DNA from: Bacillota bacterium
GTDB taxonomy: Bacteria; Bacillota; Bacilli; Alicyclobacillales; SLC66
Assembly (NCBI GenBank): GCA_021846145.1
Contig: JAJZCJ010000073.1
Location: 1 to 12,223 of the forward strand
Direction of reading: 5' to 3'
DNA: 12,223 nucleotides
The notes beneath the pieces were generated by a model, which did not search any database, was not told the origin of the DNA, and saw nothing but the letters and a program-made list of their open reading frames with translations. This document shows, in pieces, positions 1 through 6,792 of this stretch; the stretch's first letter is position 1, and every line of letters begins with the position of its first letter. The position numbers were made by a program, and so were the translations under genes.

Positions 1-1477
1 CATCTCCCAATACAGTGAAATGCCACGGTTTAATCACTCCTAACCCGGTATCAGCCATCACATGTTTCACCATCGTGTACTCCTCCAACGAATACCGTGA
101 TAAATCATGACCAAAACCACTTTGCGCCACTCCACCATGAGGCATTTCTGATGTGAGAGGCAAGTGCTCATTAATCCACACTTCGCCAAATTTTAGCGCA
201 GCAGACATTCTGAGTGCCTTTTCCACATTTTGAGTCCACACCGAAGAAGCAAGCCCGTACTCCACGTCATTAGCTTTTCTCGTCGCTTCAGCTTCTCCTG
301 TAAATGGTAGAACCACCACAACGGGACCAAAAATCTCTTCCTGCACGACCGCCCAATCCTGTTGTACATCCGCCAAAATGGTAGGCAAATAGTAATGACC
401 AAGTTCACGCTGTGCCGGCACTCCGCCCCCCGTAACCAATCGTGCTCCTTGAGTGACTGCATTATCCACATATGAGGATACTTTATCCCTATGTGTTCTC
501 GATATTAGAGGACCAATATCAGTGTGGATATCCATAGGGTCGCCAAACCGCACGGTCTCAAATCGCGCCTTCAGGCGTTCAACAAATTGTTCATAAATAT
601 CGCTTTCCACATACATACGGGTCGCCGCCGTGCAATCCTGACCAGTGTTGACTAAGGCTCCCACGGCCGCCCCTTCTACCGCAGCATCTAAATTAGCATC
701 ATTAAAAACAATAAAGGGAGCTTTCCCTCCCAACTCCAAATGCAGCCGCTTAACCCGCACGGCCCCCGCCGTCATAATTTTACGACCCGTTTCAGTATCC
801 CCCGTTAGTGAAATCATTTGCACATCGGGATGCCGGACTAAACTATTTCCAACTGTCGCACCTGGACCTGCTAATACGTTCACCACACCATCTGGAATTC
901 CGGCTTCCTGTGCATACTGACCAATCATTAAGGCCGTCAAAGGAGTGAGAGATGCAGGCTTTAAAATGATTGTATTTCCTGCAGCTAGTGCCGGCCCAAG
1001 CTTCCACATCGCCATCATAAATGGATAATTCCAAGGTGCTATCCCTGCAACTACCCCCAAAGGTTCACGTCGTAGCCATGAACTGTGTGCCCCGTTATAT
1101 TCTCCTGCAGCGTTCCCTTCCAAAAACCGTGCAGCCGCTGCATAAAATCTTATATTGTCTATGGCAAATGGAAAGTCAGAGTATCGAATCAATTTGATCG
1201 GTTTCCCAGTTTGTTGTGATTCCACCAGTTCAATTTCCGTCTGATGAGATTCCAAAACATCGGCAAAACGAAATAATAGTAAGCTCCGTTCTGCAAGCGA
1301 CAACCGTGACCAACGGCCATCATCAAAGGCCTCCTTAGCCGCCTTCACCGCTGCGTTCACATCATGTTCAGTCGCAGAAAAAACTTCAGCTATCGTTTCC
1401 CCGGTAGCTGGATTGTTCACACTGAATGTGTTCTCACAGGTAACTGATGCTCCGTTAATCCATTGTGCATATCTCAC
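1..1477 (-). CDS. patD: 4-aminobutanal (gamma-aminobutyraldehyde) dehydrogenase, PatD type; 3' end beyond window
   Basis: This NAD-dependent aldehyde dehydrogenase would oxidise 4-aminobutanal, the product of putrescine transamination, to GABA in the cytoplasm. Reading the minus strand from 1477 gives 492 uninterrupted codons to the window edge. The catalytic set is visible: Asn150 in APWNYP, Glu248 in LELGGK and Cys282 in GQDCTA. The stretch around residues 110-160 (FYAAAARFLEG, AGEY, PLGVVAGIAPWNYP) and the end (SEMPHGG, EEYTMVKHVM) closely resemble E. coli PatD as I remember it. The start is GTG at 1477, because GGAGGG at 1490-1485 lies 7 bases upstream; the ATG at 1484 is out of frame and soon stops. 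It is the last gene of the speB-patA-gabT run within the window, 43 bases after the preceding dehydrogenase. After the usual family C-terminus (VKHVM) at least 18 more residues follow, so it has a C-terminal extension. Family certain; substrate fairly sure from similarity and from the patA neighbour. Confidence 0.88.
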   Translation of the reverse strand, partial: MRYAQWINGASVTCENTFSVNNPATGETIAEVFSATEHDVNAAVKAAKEAFDDGRWSRLSLAERSLLLFRFADVLESHQTEIELVESQQTGKPIKLIRYSDFPFAIDNIRFYAAAARFLEGNAAGEYNGAHSSWLRREPLGVVAGIAPWNYPFMMAMWKLGPALAAGNTIILKPASLTPLTALMIGQYAQEAGIPDGVVNVLAGPGATVGNSLVRHPDVQMISLTGDTETGRKIMTAGAVRVKRLHLELGGKAPFIVFNDANLDAAVEGAAVGALVNTGQDCTAATRMYVESDIYEQFVERLKARFETVRFGDPMDIHTDIGPLISRTHRDKVSSYVDNAVTQGARLVTGGGVPAQRELGHYYLPTILADVQQDWAVVQEEIFGPVVVVLPFTGEAEATRKANDVEYGLASSVWTQNVEKALRMSAALKFGEVWINEHLPLTSEMPHGGVAQSGFGHDLSRYSLEEYTMVKHVMADTGLGVIKPWHFTVLGD

Positions 1478-1484
1478 ATTGCAT

Positions 1485-1490
1485 CCCTCC
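1485..1490 (-). promoter_or_regulatory. ribosome binding site that fixes the patD GTG start
   Basis: GGAGGG on the minus strand lies 7 bases before GTG at 1477. It selects this GTG, because no in-frame ATG lies nearby. Confidence 0.8.
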
Positions 1491-1520
1491 CAAAATACAT
1501 TAAAAATGTGTGATTAGTCA

Positions 1521-2927
1521 TTATTTATGCACTACCACCAGTTTCACTTCCGTCATCTCTTCTATCGCGAACCGTGGACCTTCCCGCCCCACACCACTGT
1601 CCTTGACTCCGCCATAAGGCATCTCGTCACTTCGAAAACTCGATGTCTCGTTAATCATCAAACCTCCAACCTCAATCTCCCGCACTCCTTGAAGCATAAT
1701 GTCAAGCGAATTTGTAAATAAACCACCTTGAAGTCCATAACTTGACGCATTAACTTGCTGGATTGCCTCGTGGATTGTGTCATAAGCATTCACCATCACA
1801 AGTGGCGCAAACGCCTCTTCCTTACACACCCGGCAAGAATCTGTCACACCTGTCAAAATTGTCGGAGTAATTAGTGCCCCCGTACGCTTACCTCCAAGTA
1901 ACAATTTCGCCCCGTTTTCCACCGCTTCATCAATCCACGATTCTGCCCGTTCTGCTTCATTGACACTAATCATTGGTCCTACGTCTGTATCTGGCTGCGT
2001 CGGGTCTCCTACCTTCAGTGACTCTGTCACCTTGATGAGTTTTGTTATAAATGCCTCGTATACACTCGCTTGGACGTAAATCCGCTGTACAGAAATACAA
2101 ATCTGACCCGCATTATTAAACGCCGTTCGCGCACACCGTTCCGCTGCATAATCCAAATCTGCATCGCTGTGTACAATCGTTGCGCTGTTAGACCCCAGTT
2201 CCAACGTGCTTCTTCGTAACCCTACGGCTGATTTGATGTGCTTTCCGACCGCAGGACTCCCAGTAAACGTGTAATACGCGAATCCTTCTTCCTGCAGCAG
2301 CCATTCGCCCACCGTCGAGCCGCCACCGATTACTAGGTGTCCATACCCAACTGGCAATCCCGCTTCTTCCATTAATTTCACTAGTGAAATCGCAGATAGT
2401 GGGGTATAACTAGCTGGCTTTAACACAAACGCGTTGCCCGCAGCAATCGCCGGCGCAATTTTATGGGCGACCAAATTCATTGGGAAGTTAAATGGCGAGA
2501 TCGCACACACCACACCAATTGGCAGCCGTAATGTGTACGCTAACTTGCCGATTGGCTGATCGGACGAGAGCGGTACGATTTCCCCGTGAATCCGCTTCGC
2601 CTCCTCTGCCGCAATCAAAAAAGTCCGCGCCGCTCGCGAAACTTCCATCTTAGCCTCTTTCAATGGTTTACCGGCTTCTTCTGCCATTTGTAATCCCAGT
2701 TCATCTTGACGCTCCATCAAAAACCTAGACACAGTCGACAAAATCCGATATCGTTCCTCGGTACTCAGTGGCTGATCTTTCATCGCCCGCTTTGCGGAAC
2801 TCACTGCGTTACGAATGTGTTCACGTGTGGCCACAGACACCCGTGTCATCACTTCACCTGTAAATTTGTTAGTGACTGTTATCTTTTCATCCGTTTCTAG
2901 CCACTCACCTGCCACCCAGATACTCAA
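1521..2927 (-). CDS. aldehyde dehydrogenase, probable succinate-semialdehyde dehydrogenase of the operon
   Basis: NAD(P)-dependent aldehyde dehydrogenase of normal family length (468-470 residues). Numbered from the in-frame ATG at 2933, the catalytic residues are Asn149 (SPFNFP), Glu245 (LELGS) and Cys279 (GQICIS); a TGSPAVG cofactor-loop motif lies at 224-230. The motifs LELGSNSA, GQICISVQR and EEAFAPL are not those of classical GabD (GQTCVCANR type). They are closer to the lactaldehyde / GAPN-like / y4uC-like branch of the superfamily. In this operon it sits 45 bases after gabT, whose product is succinate semialdehyde, so oxidation to succinate is the simplest role, but this is an inference from context. 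The start is uncertain by two codons. ATG at 2933 has the Shine-Dalgarno only 1 base away, whereas TTG at 2927 has GGAGG 7 bases away, so I prefer TTG. An alternative is a second amino-aldehyde dehydrogenase of broad range. Confidence 0.85.
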   Translation of the reverse strand: MSIWVAGEWLETDEKITVTNKFTGEVMTRVSVATREHIRNAVSSAKRAMKDQPLSTEERYRILSTVSRFLMERQDELGLQMAEEAGKPLKEAKMEVSRAARTFLIAAEEAKRIHGEIVPLSSDQPIGKLAYTLRLPIGVVCAISPFNFPMNLVAHKIAPAIAAGNAFVLKPASYTPLSAISLVKLMEEAGLPVGYGHLVIGGGSTVGEWLLQEEGFAYYTFTGSPAVGKHIKSAVGLRRSTLELGSNSATIVHSDADLDYAAERCARTAFNNAGQICISVQRIYVQASVYEAFITKLIKVTESLKVGDPTQPDTDVGPMISVNEAERAESWIDEAVENGAKLLLGGKRTGALITPTILTGVTDSCRVCKEEAFAPLVMVNAYDTIHEAIQQVNASSYGLQGGLFTNSLDIMLQGVREIEVGGLMINETSSFRSDEMPYGGVKDSGVGREGPRFAIEEMTEVKLVVVHK

Positions 2928-2934
2928 CTTCATG

Positions 2935-2940
2935 CCTCCC
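2935..2940 (-). promoter_or_regulatory. ribosome binding site favouring a TTG start at 2927
   Basis: GGGAGG (minus strand, 2940-2935) is separated from ATG 2933 by a single base but from the in-frame TTG at 2927 by 7 bases. Seven bases is also the spacing seen for patD and patA. Confidence 0.6.
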
Positions 2941-2978
2941 TTGTGTCCCTTATGCTCACGTTTTATATAACACGCAAA

Positions 2979-4313
2979 CTACGCACCCAGTTCCATTACC
3001 GTCTCCACAACAGCTTCTGCAATCGTAGCAAGTCCATGCTCCAATTCTTCGTCTGTGATGACCAGTGGTGCCAATAGCCGAATGACATTATTGAATACTC
3101 CTGCTTTTACTGTGATGAGCCCCTTTTCCAAACACTTCTGACTAATCCTTGCACACGCTTCACCATACGGTTCTTTTGACACCGTATCTTTCACCAACTC
3201 AAATGCCACCATCGCCCCCTGCGCCCGAATATCCCCAATCATCGGAAACTTTTCCTGCAGTTCTCGCAATGCCGCTACGCTTTTTTCCCCAATCACTTGG
3301 GCTCGCTTTGGCAGTTGATCCCGCTCCATAATCTCGATCACTTTCAGCGCTGCCACAGCCGCTAACGGATTTCCACCAAACGTTCCACCAAGACCGCCCA
3401 CTTCTGTTGAATCCATTATCTCCGCTCGACCCACGACGCCTGAGATCGGCAACCCCGCCCCCATTGACTTCGCCATGATCATCACATCCGGATCTAGGTT
3501 CTCGTAGTGGTTAGTCGAGAACATTGCCCCTGTGCGTCCAAAACCACTTTGTACCTCGTCCATGATAAAGAGAATCCCTCGTTCCCGACAAATCTCTCGC
3601 ACACGCGGCAAATACGCAGGCGGTGGTACGATAAAACCACCCTCCCCTTGTACTGGTTCCAAAATGACTGCCGCCACATCATTGGCATCTACATAGGTGG
3701 CAAATGCTTGCTCCAACGCACTCGCACATTCTAACGCGCATGTGCCCTCCGTTTGCCCAAACGGACACCGATAGCAATACGCATAAGGTATTCGGTATAC
3801 CTCGGGCACAAATGGCCCAAATCCCGCTTTATACGGATGCACTTTACTAGTCAAGGTCATGCCCAGCGCAGTTCGTCCATGGAAGGCATATTCAAAAGCG
3901 AGTACGGCCTTGCGCCCCGTATAGCTTCGTGCAATCTTAACTGCATTCTCCACCGCTTCCGCCCCACTATTGGCAAGAAACGCCTTCTTCTCTCCTTCAA
4001 TCGGCGTAATTCGGCATAATTCTTCCGCCAACTGAATATAGGGCTCATTCAATGTAACGTGCACGCAAGTATGCAAGAATTTCGCCGCCTGTTCCTGCAC
4101 CACTTGAACCACTTCTGGATTCGCGCTACCCACGTTGAGACAACCAATGCCACCTGCAAAATCAATATATTCGTTCCCCTGATCATCCCACATTTTGGCA
4201 CCTTCAGCCCTCACTGTGCAGATTGGGTTTTGGACTGAAATTCCTTTAGCTACATACTTTTTACGCCGCTCATCAATCGATAACAACGTGTCATCAGCAC
4301 TTACCTGTGCCAT
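2979..4313 (-). CDS. gabT: 4-aminobutyrate aminotransferase, class III PLP enzyme
   Basis: Class III (ornithine/GABA-type) aminotransferase of 444 residues, the usual length. It would move the amino group of GABA to 2-oxoglutarate, giving succinate semialdehyde and glutamate. Visible landmarks: NSGAEA at 115-120 (PLP phosphate region), FHGRT at 144-148, LEPVQGEGG at 218-226, MDEVQ at 251-255 with the PLP-nitrogen Asp252, the PLP lysine Lys282 in MAKSMGAGLP, and GGTFGGNPLA at 309-318. Four cysteines cluster at 180, 183, 192 and 196 (C-x2-C, then C-x3-C). That insertion is seen in Bacillales and actinobacterial GabT-like proteins; the C-x2-C recalls the [2Fe-2S] ligands of mammalian GABA transaminase, but function here is unknown. 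ATG start with a modest GGGG 7 bases upstream, weaker than its neighbours. It lies 48 bases after patA and 45 before the dehydrogenase. A beta-alanine or 5-aminovalerate specificity cannot be excluded. Confidence 0.87.
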   Translation of the reverse strand: MAQVSADDTLLSIDERRKKYVAKGISVQNPICTVRAEGAKMWDDQGNEYIDFAGGIGCLNVGSANPEVVQVVQEQAAKFLHTCVHVTLNEPYIQLAEELCRITPIEGEKKAFLANSGAEAVENAVKIARSYTGRKAVLAFEYAFHGRTALGMTLTSKVHPYKAGFGPFVPEVYRIPYAYCYRCPFGQTEGTCALECASALEQAFATYVDANDVAAVILEPVQGEGGFIVPPPAYLPRVREICRERGILFIMDEVQSGFGRTGAMFSTNHYENLDPDVMIMAKSMGAGLPISGVVGRAEIMDSTEVGGLGGTFGGNPLAAVAALKVIEIMERDQLPKRAQVIGEKSVAALRELQEKFPMIGDIRAQGAMVAFELVKDTVSKEPYGEACARISQKCLEKGLITVKAGVFNNVIRLLAPLVITDEELEHGLATIAEAVVETVMELGA

Positions 4314-4361
4314 CGTTTTTCCCCATTTCCATTAAAATTAAGCTACTTATTACGCAATCAT

Positions 4362-5717
4362 TTACGCCGTTACGTTAACGCTATTCAGGGCTTTGGTCAG
4401 CACTTCAAACACACGATCTGCCTGCTCCTCCAAAATGGTCAGCGGTGGCTCCACCCGTATCACCTTTGCGTTGATTAGTGTTCCGGCGACAAGCACCCCA
4501 TTTTCAAACATGTGTTTCGAGACTTCAAATCCGATCACATCATCCACAAATTCAAGCGCGATCAATAGACCTTTTCCTCGCACATCAACTACCTTATCCT
4601 CATGTCCACGAACTGCTTCCCGCAATCCATGTAGCATATATTCGCCCATCCGTGCCGCACGTTCTGGAAGTTGCTCTTCGATTAACACATTGATATTAGC
4701 AATTGCTGCCGCACAGGCGAGCGGATTGCCACCAAACGTTGTCGTATGCAAAAATGGATTGTCAAACAGTACGGAGAACACTTCTTCTGTTGCCACCACT
4801 GCGCCGGCAGGCATAATACCCCCACCAAACGATTTAGCGAGACAAAGAATATCTGGCACCACCCCATAATGTTCACTCGCAAAAAATTTCCCAGTACGCC
4901 CCATGCCCGTTTGCACCTCATCAAAAATCAGCAACGCCCCATATTGGTCACAAAGTTCCCGAACCCCAAGCAAGTAATTCTCATCTGGCAGATTGACGCC
5001 ACCTTCCCCCTGAATCGGTTCCAGCAGGATCGCGCCAACATCTTCACCCACCATTTTGCGAGCTTCCATGGTTTTTTGAAGCATATCCAAATCATTAAAA
5101 TGAACGTGCGAAACGTATGGCAGCATGGGCATAAACGGCTTACGAAACACACCTTTAGCCGTTCCTGCAAGCGAACCGTAACTCTTGCCATGAAACGCTT
5201 TTGTCGCGGCGAGAATAGTTGGTTTGTCTTTATTGAATGCGCGAGCGAGTTTCAATGCTCCTTCCACCGCTTCTGTGCCGCTATTGACAAAAAAACTATA
5301 CTTCAAATCACCCGGCGTAAGATCGGCCAATATTTTTGCCAGTATCGCACGCAATGGATCAAGCAGATCTTGACTGTGGAGTGCTTGACGATTCATTTGA
5401 TCGGTTACTGCCTTCATTACTTTAGGATGGCGATGCCCCACATTGTAAATGCCAAATCCACCAAGGCAATCAATATACTCTTTACCGTTTACATCGCGAA
5501 ACGCATTAGCACCCGAGTCCGACCATTCCACTGCCGCATATTGTGCGCCAAGCGTGACTGATTTGCGATATTCCAAAAAACCCGGATTCACATTTTCACG
5601 AAATCCTTCTAGTGTTTCTTGTGTAATCCATTGAGCCTCTGCTGCCGTAATTTCTGATTTGGAGATAAAGTCTAAAATTTGTTGCGAGTAATTTTGAATT
5701 TCATTGTATGATTTCAT
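4362..5717 (-). CDS. patA: putrescine aminotransferase, class III PLP enzyme
   Basis: This enzyme would transaminate putrescine with 2-oxoglutarate (or pyruvate), giving 4-aminobutanal, which cyclises to 1-pyrroline. The 451-residue product matches E. coli PatA (YgjG) very closely as remembered: NVNPGFLEYRKSVT at 42-55, ECs around DCLGGFGIYNVGHR at 83-96, LHSQDLLDPLRA at 113-124, LKYSFFVNSGTEAVE at 138-152, FRKPFMPMLP at 191-200, EVFSVLFDNPFLHTTTFGG at 312-330. The PLP lysine is Lys295 (LAKSFGGG) and the PLP-pairing Asp is Asp266 (FDEVQTGMGRTG). ATG start with GGAGGAG 7 bases upstream at 5731-5725. It begins 20 bases after speB, which makes its substrate, and is followed by gabT. The N-terminal region upstream of the NPGFLEY motif differs from E. 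coli in sequence but is similar in length. Function is among the surest in the window. Confidence 0.93.
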   Translation of the reverse strand: MKSYNEIQNYSQQILDFISKSEITAAEAQWITQETLEGFRENVNPGFLEYRKSVTLGAQYAAVEWSDSGANAFRDVNGKEYIDCLGGFGIYNVGHRHPKVMKAVTDQMNRQALHSQDLLDPLRAILAKILADLTPGDLKYSFFVNSGTEAVEGALKLARAFNKDKPTILAATKAFHGKSYGSLAGTAKGVFRKPFMPMLPYVSHVHFNDLDMLQKTMEARKMVGEDVGAILLEPIQGEGGVNLPDENYLLGVRELCDQYGALLIFDEVQTGMGRTGKFFASEHYGVVPDILCLAKSFGGGIMPAGAVVATEEVFSVLFDNPFLHTTTFGGNPLACAAAIANINVLIEEQLPERAARMGEYMLHGLREAVRGHEDKVVDVRGKGLLIALEFVDDVIGFEVSKHMFENGVLVAGTLINAKVIRVEPPLTILEEQADRVFEVLTKALNSVNVTA

Positions 5718-5737
5718 TGCTATTCTCCTCCATGTAA

Positions 5738-6616
5738 TTAATAGGATGTATTGATGGTAGTGGCAGCGTGCTCAAACAAAGTCAATAACATTTCGCGTAT
5801 TATTTTGGCACCTAATACGGATGTATTATTGGTTGGATCAATTTGTGGCGCGATTTCTACCAAATCAGCGCCCACAATATTCCGACCCTTCAACAATGTA
5901 AAAACTGAAAAGAGTTCTTGAGGTGATATCCCCCCAGATTCTGGAGTCCCTGTACCTGGCGCGTAGGAAGGATCAAGTACATCGACATCAAGTGATACAT
6001 ATAAAGGGGTATCCTCAGATAAGCGAGCCAATACCTGTTGCAATGGTTCAAATACTTGAAACGGATAGTGATGCAACGTGGATGCAAATTCCGCTTCCTC
6101 TCGATCTGCCGAACGAATCCCAAATTGAAAAAATTGTTCATGGGGTAAAAAATCCAGAACTCGTCTCATCACGGTGGCATGCGTTACCATTTCACCAAAA
6201 TATTGATCAGCTAAATCCGCATGTGCATCAATGTGTATAACATGCAAATTCACATCATGTTGATAAAGGGTGCGAACGATCGGCAAGGTAATCAAATGTT
6301 CCCCTCCGATTGCAAAAGGCAATTTCCCTATCTCCAATAGTGTAGAGACATATTTCTCGATACGTAGCAAACTATCATCGACATTACCAAACGGCAGTAC
6401 TAAATCTCCTGCATCATAAAAATCCCGATCCATCAAGGAAGACTGAAATTGGAGACTGAAATGTTCTATCCCTTGCGATGCTTGACGTATCGACGAAGGT
6501 CCAAAACGAGCGCCTGGACGAAAACAGACCGTATAGTCCATAGGCACACCAAACAACACCACAGATGCTTCTTGATAACTCGCTTTACTTTTTAAAAATC
6601 TTAGCGATTGCAGCAA
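5738..6616 (-). CDS. speB: agmatinase (agmatine ureohydrolase)
   Basis: Binuclear manganese ureohydrolase that would split agmatine into putrescine and urea in the cytoplasm. The 292 residues match the length of Bacillus SpeB (about 290). Metal ligands are all present: His107 (GGEH), Asp130, His132 and Asp134 (HIDAHADL), Asp210 and Asp212 (SLDVDVLDP). The agmatinase-type segments FRPGARFGP (32-40), THATVMRRV (145-153) and GTGTPESGG (221-229) favour agmatinase over arginase. The start is TTG at 6616: GGGGTGAT at 6630-6623 leaves 6 bases, and an ATG in between is out of frame. First gene of the five-gene run and about 50 bases downstream of the predicted sigma-54 transcription start. It is the committing step of the operon. 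No arginine decarboxylase or spermidine synthase lies beside it, so here it looks catabolic rather than biosynthetic. Guanidinobutyrase or another ureohydrolase is a less likely alternative. Confidence 0.9.
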   Translation of the reverse strand: MLQSLRFLKSKASYQEASVVLFGVPMDYTVCFRPGARFGPSSIRQASQGIEHFSLQFQSSLMDRDFYDAGDLVLPFGNVDDSLLRIEKYVSTLLEIGKLPFAIGGEHLITLPIVRTLYQHDVNLHVIHIDAHADLADQYFGEMVTHATVMRRVLDFLPHEQFFQFGIRSADREEAEFASTLHHYPFQVFEPLQQVLARLSEDTPLYVSLDVDVLDPSYAPGTGTPESGGISPQELFSVFTLLKGRNIVGADLVEIAPQIDPTNNTSVLGAKIIREMLLTLFEHAATTINTSY

Positions 6617-6622
6617 AACATT

Positions 6623-6630
6623 ATCACCCC
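6623..6630 (-). promoter_or_regulatory. ribosome binding site for the speB TTG start
   Basis: GGGGTGAT on the minus strand resembles the GAGGTGAT part of the anti-16S complement and ends 6 bases before TTG 6616. This supports TTG rather than an ATG initiation. Confidence 0.7.
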
Positions 6631-6631
6631 A

Positions 6632-6655
6632 CTATCTAATGATAGACCGTGTCAT
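6632..6655 (-). other. possible 7-residue leader ORF in the speB 5' UTR, ending in a small hairpin
   Basis: An ATG at 6655 opens a seven-codon frame (MTRSIIR, stop TAG at 6634-6632) inside the predicted speB leader; GAGGGGGG abuts it with less than ideal spacing. Its last codons form a perfect 5-bp inverted repeat (CTATC/GATAG, 6632-6645, 4-base loop) that ends one base before the speB Shine-Dalgarno. Two of seven codons are arginine, suggestive for an agmatine operon. A frame this short is common by chance, so I hold it loosely. Confidence 0.22.
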
Positions 6656-6675
6656 CCCCCCTCATTCGTAATTCT

Positions 6676-6691
6676 AGCAAGTTTCATGCCA
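6676..6691 (-). promoter_or_regulatory. sigma-54 (-24/-12) promoter of the speB operon
   Basis: On the minus strand TGGCAT (6691-6686), five bases, then TTGCT (6680-6676). GG and GC are exactly ten bases apart as required for sigma-54 (consensus TGGCAC-N5-TTGCW). The predicted start is near 6666, about 50 bases before TTG 6616. The next gene on the other strand encodes a sigma-54 activator, which strongly supports the call. Confidence 0.85.
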
Positions 6692-6710
6692 TCTAAATTC
6701 TTATATAAAA

Positions 6711-6737
6711 TTGAAGGAAATCGGTATATAATAAAAT
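6711..6737 (+). promoter_or_regulatory. possible sigma-A promoter of the activator gene
   Basis: A perfect TATAAT lies at 6727-6732 but has no good -35 at 16-18 bases. TTGAAG at 6711-6716 pairs instead with TAAAAT at 6732-6737 (15-base spacer). The region is very A/T rich, so the exact promoter is uncertain. Transcription would start 50-60 bases before ATG 6793. Confidence 0.35.
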
Positions 6738-6741
6738 ACAA

Positions 6742-6759
6742 TTATTCGTGCATGCATAA
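6742..6759. promoter_or_regulatory. candidate activator-binding dyad (upstream activating sequence) in the divergent region
   Basis: An imperfect 18-bp dyad (7 of 9 pairs), TTATTCGTGCATGCATAA, centred near -85 of the predicted speB start, where sigma-54 enhancers usually lie. It shares the outer pattern YTATTC...G-x-ATAR with the stronger dyad upstream of the permease. It also falls just downstream of the presumed activator promoter, which would allow autoregulation. No footprint knowledge supports it. Confidence 0.35.
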
Positions 6760-6792
6760 GCTACCCAATTTTAAGAGAGGGGGAATGACAAA

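Noticed and set aside
1497..1509. ACATT-AAA-AATGT hairpin between the two dehydrogenase genes as a terminator.
   Set aside because: Only a 5-bp A/T-rich stem with no T run; too weak to end transcription inside the operon.
4393..4869. Plus-strand open frame of 158 codons.
   Set aside because: Antisense shadow of patA with a low-complexity Ser/Thr/Pro-rich translation.
4746..5561. Plus-strand open frame of 271 codons.
   Set aside because: It is fully antisense to patA, whose motifs are unmistakable; the product has no recognisable domain and no ribosome site was seen.
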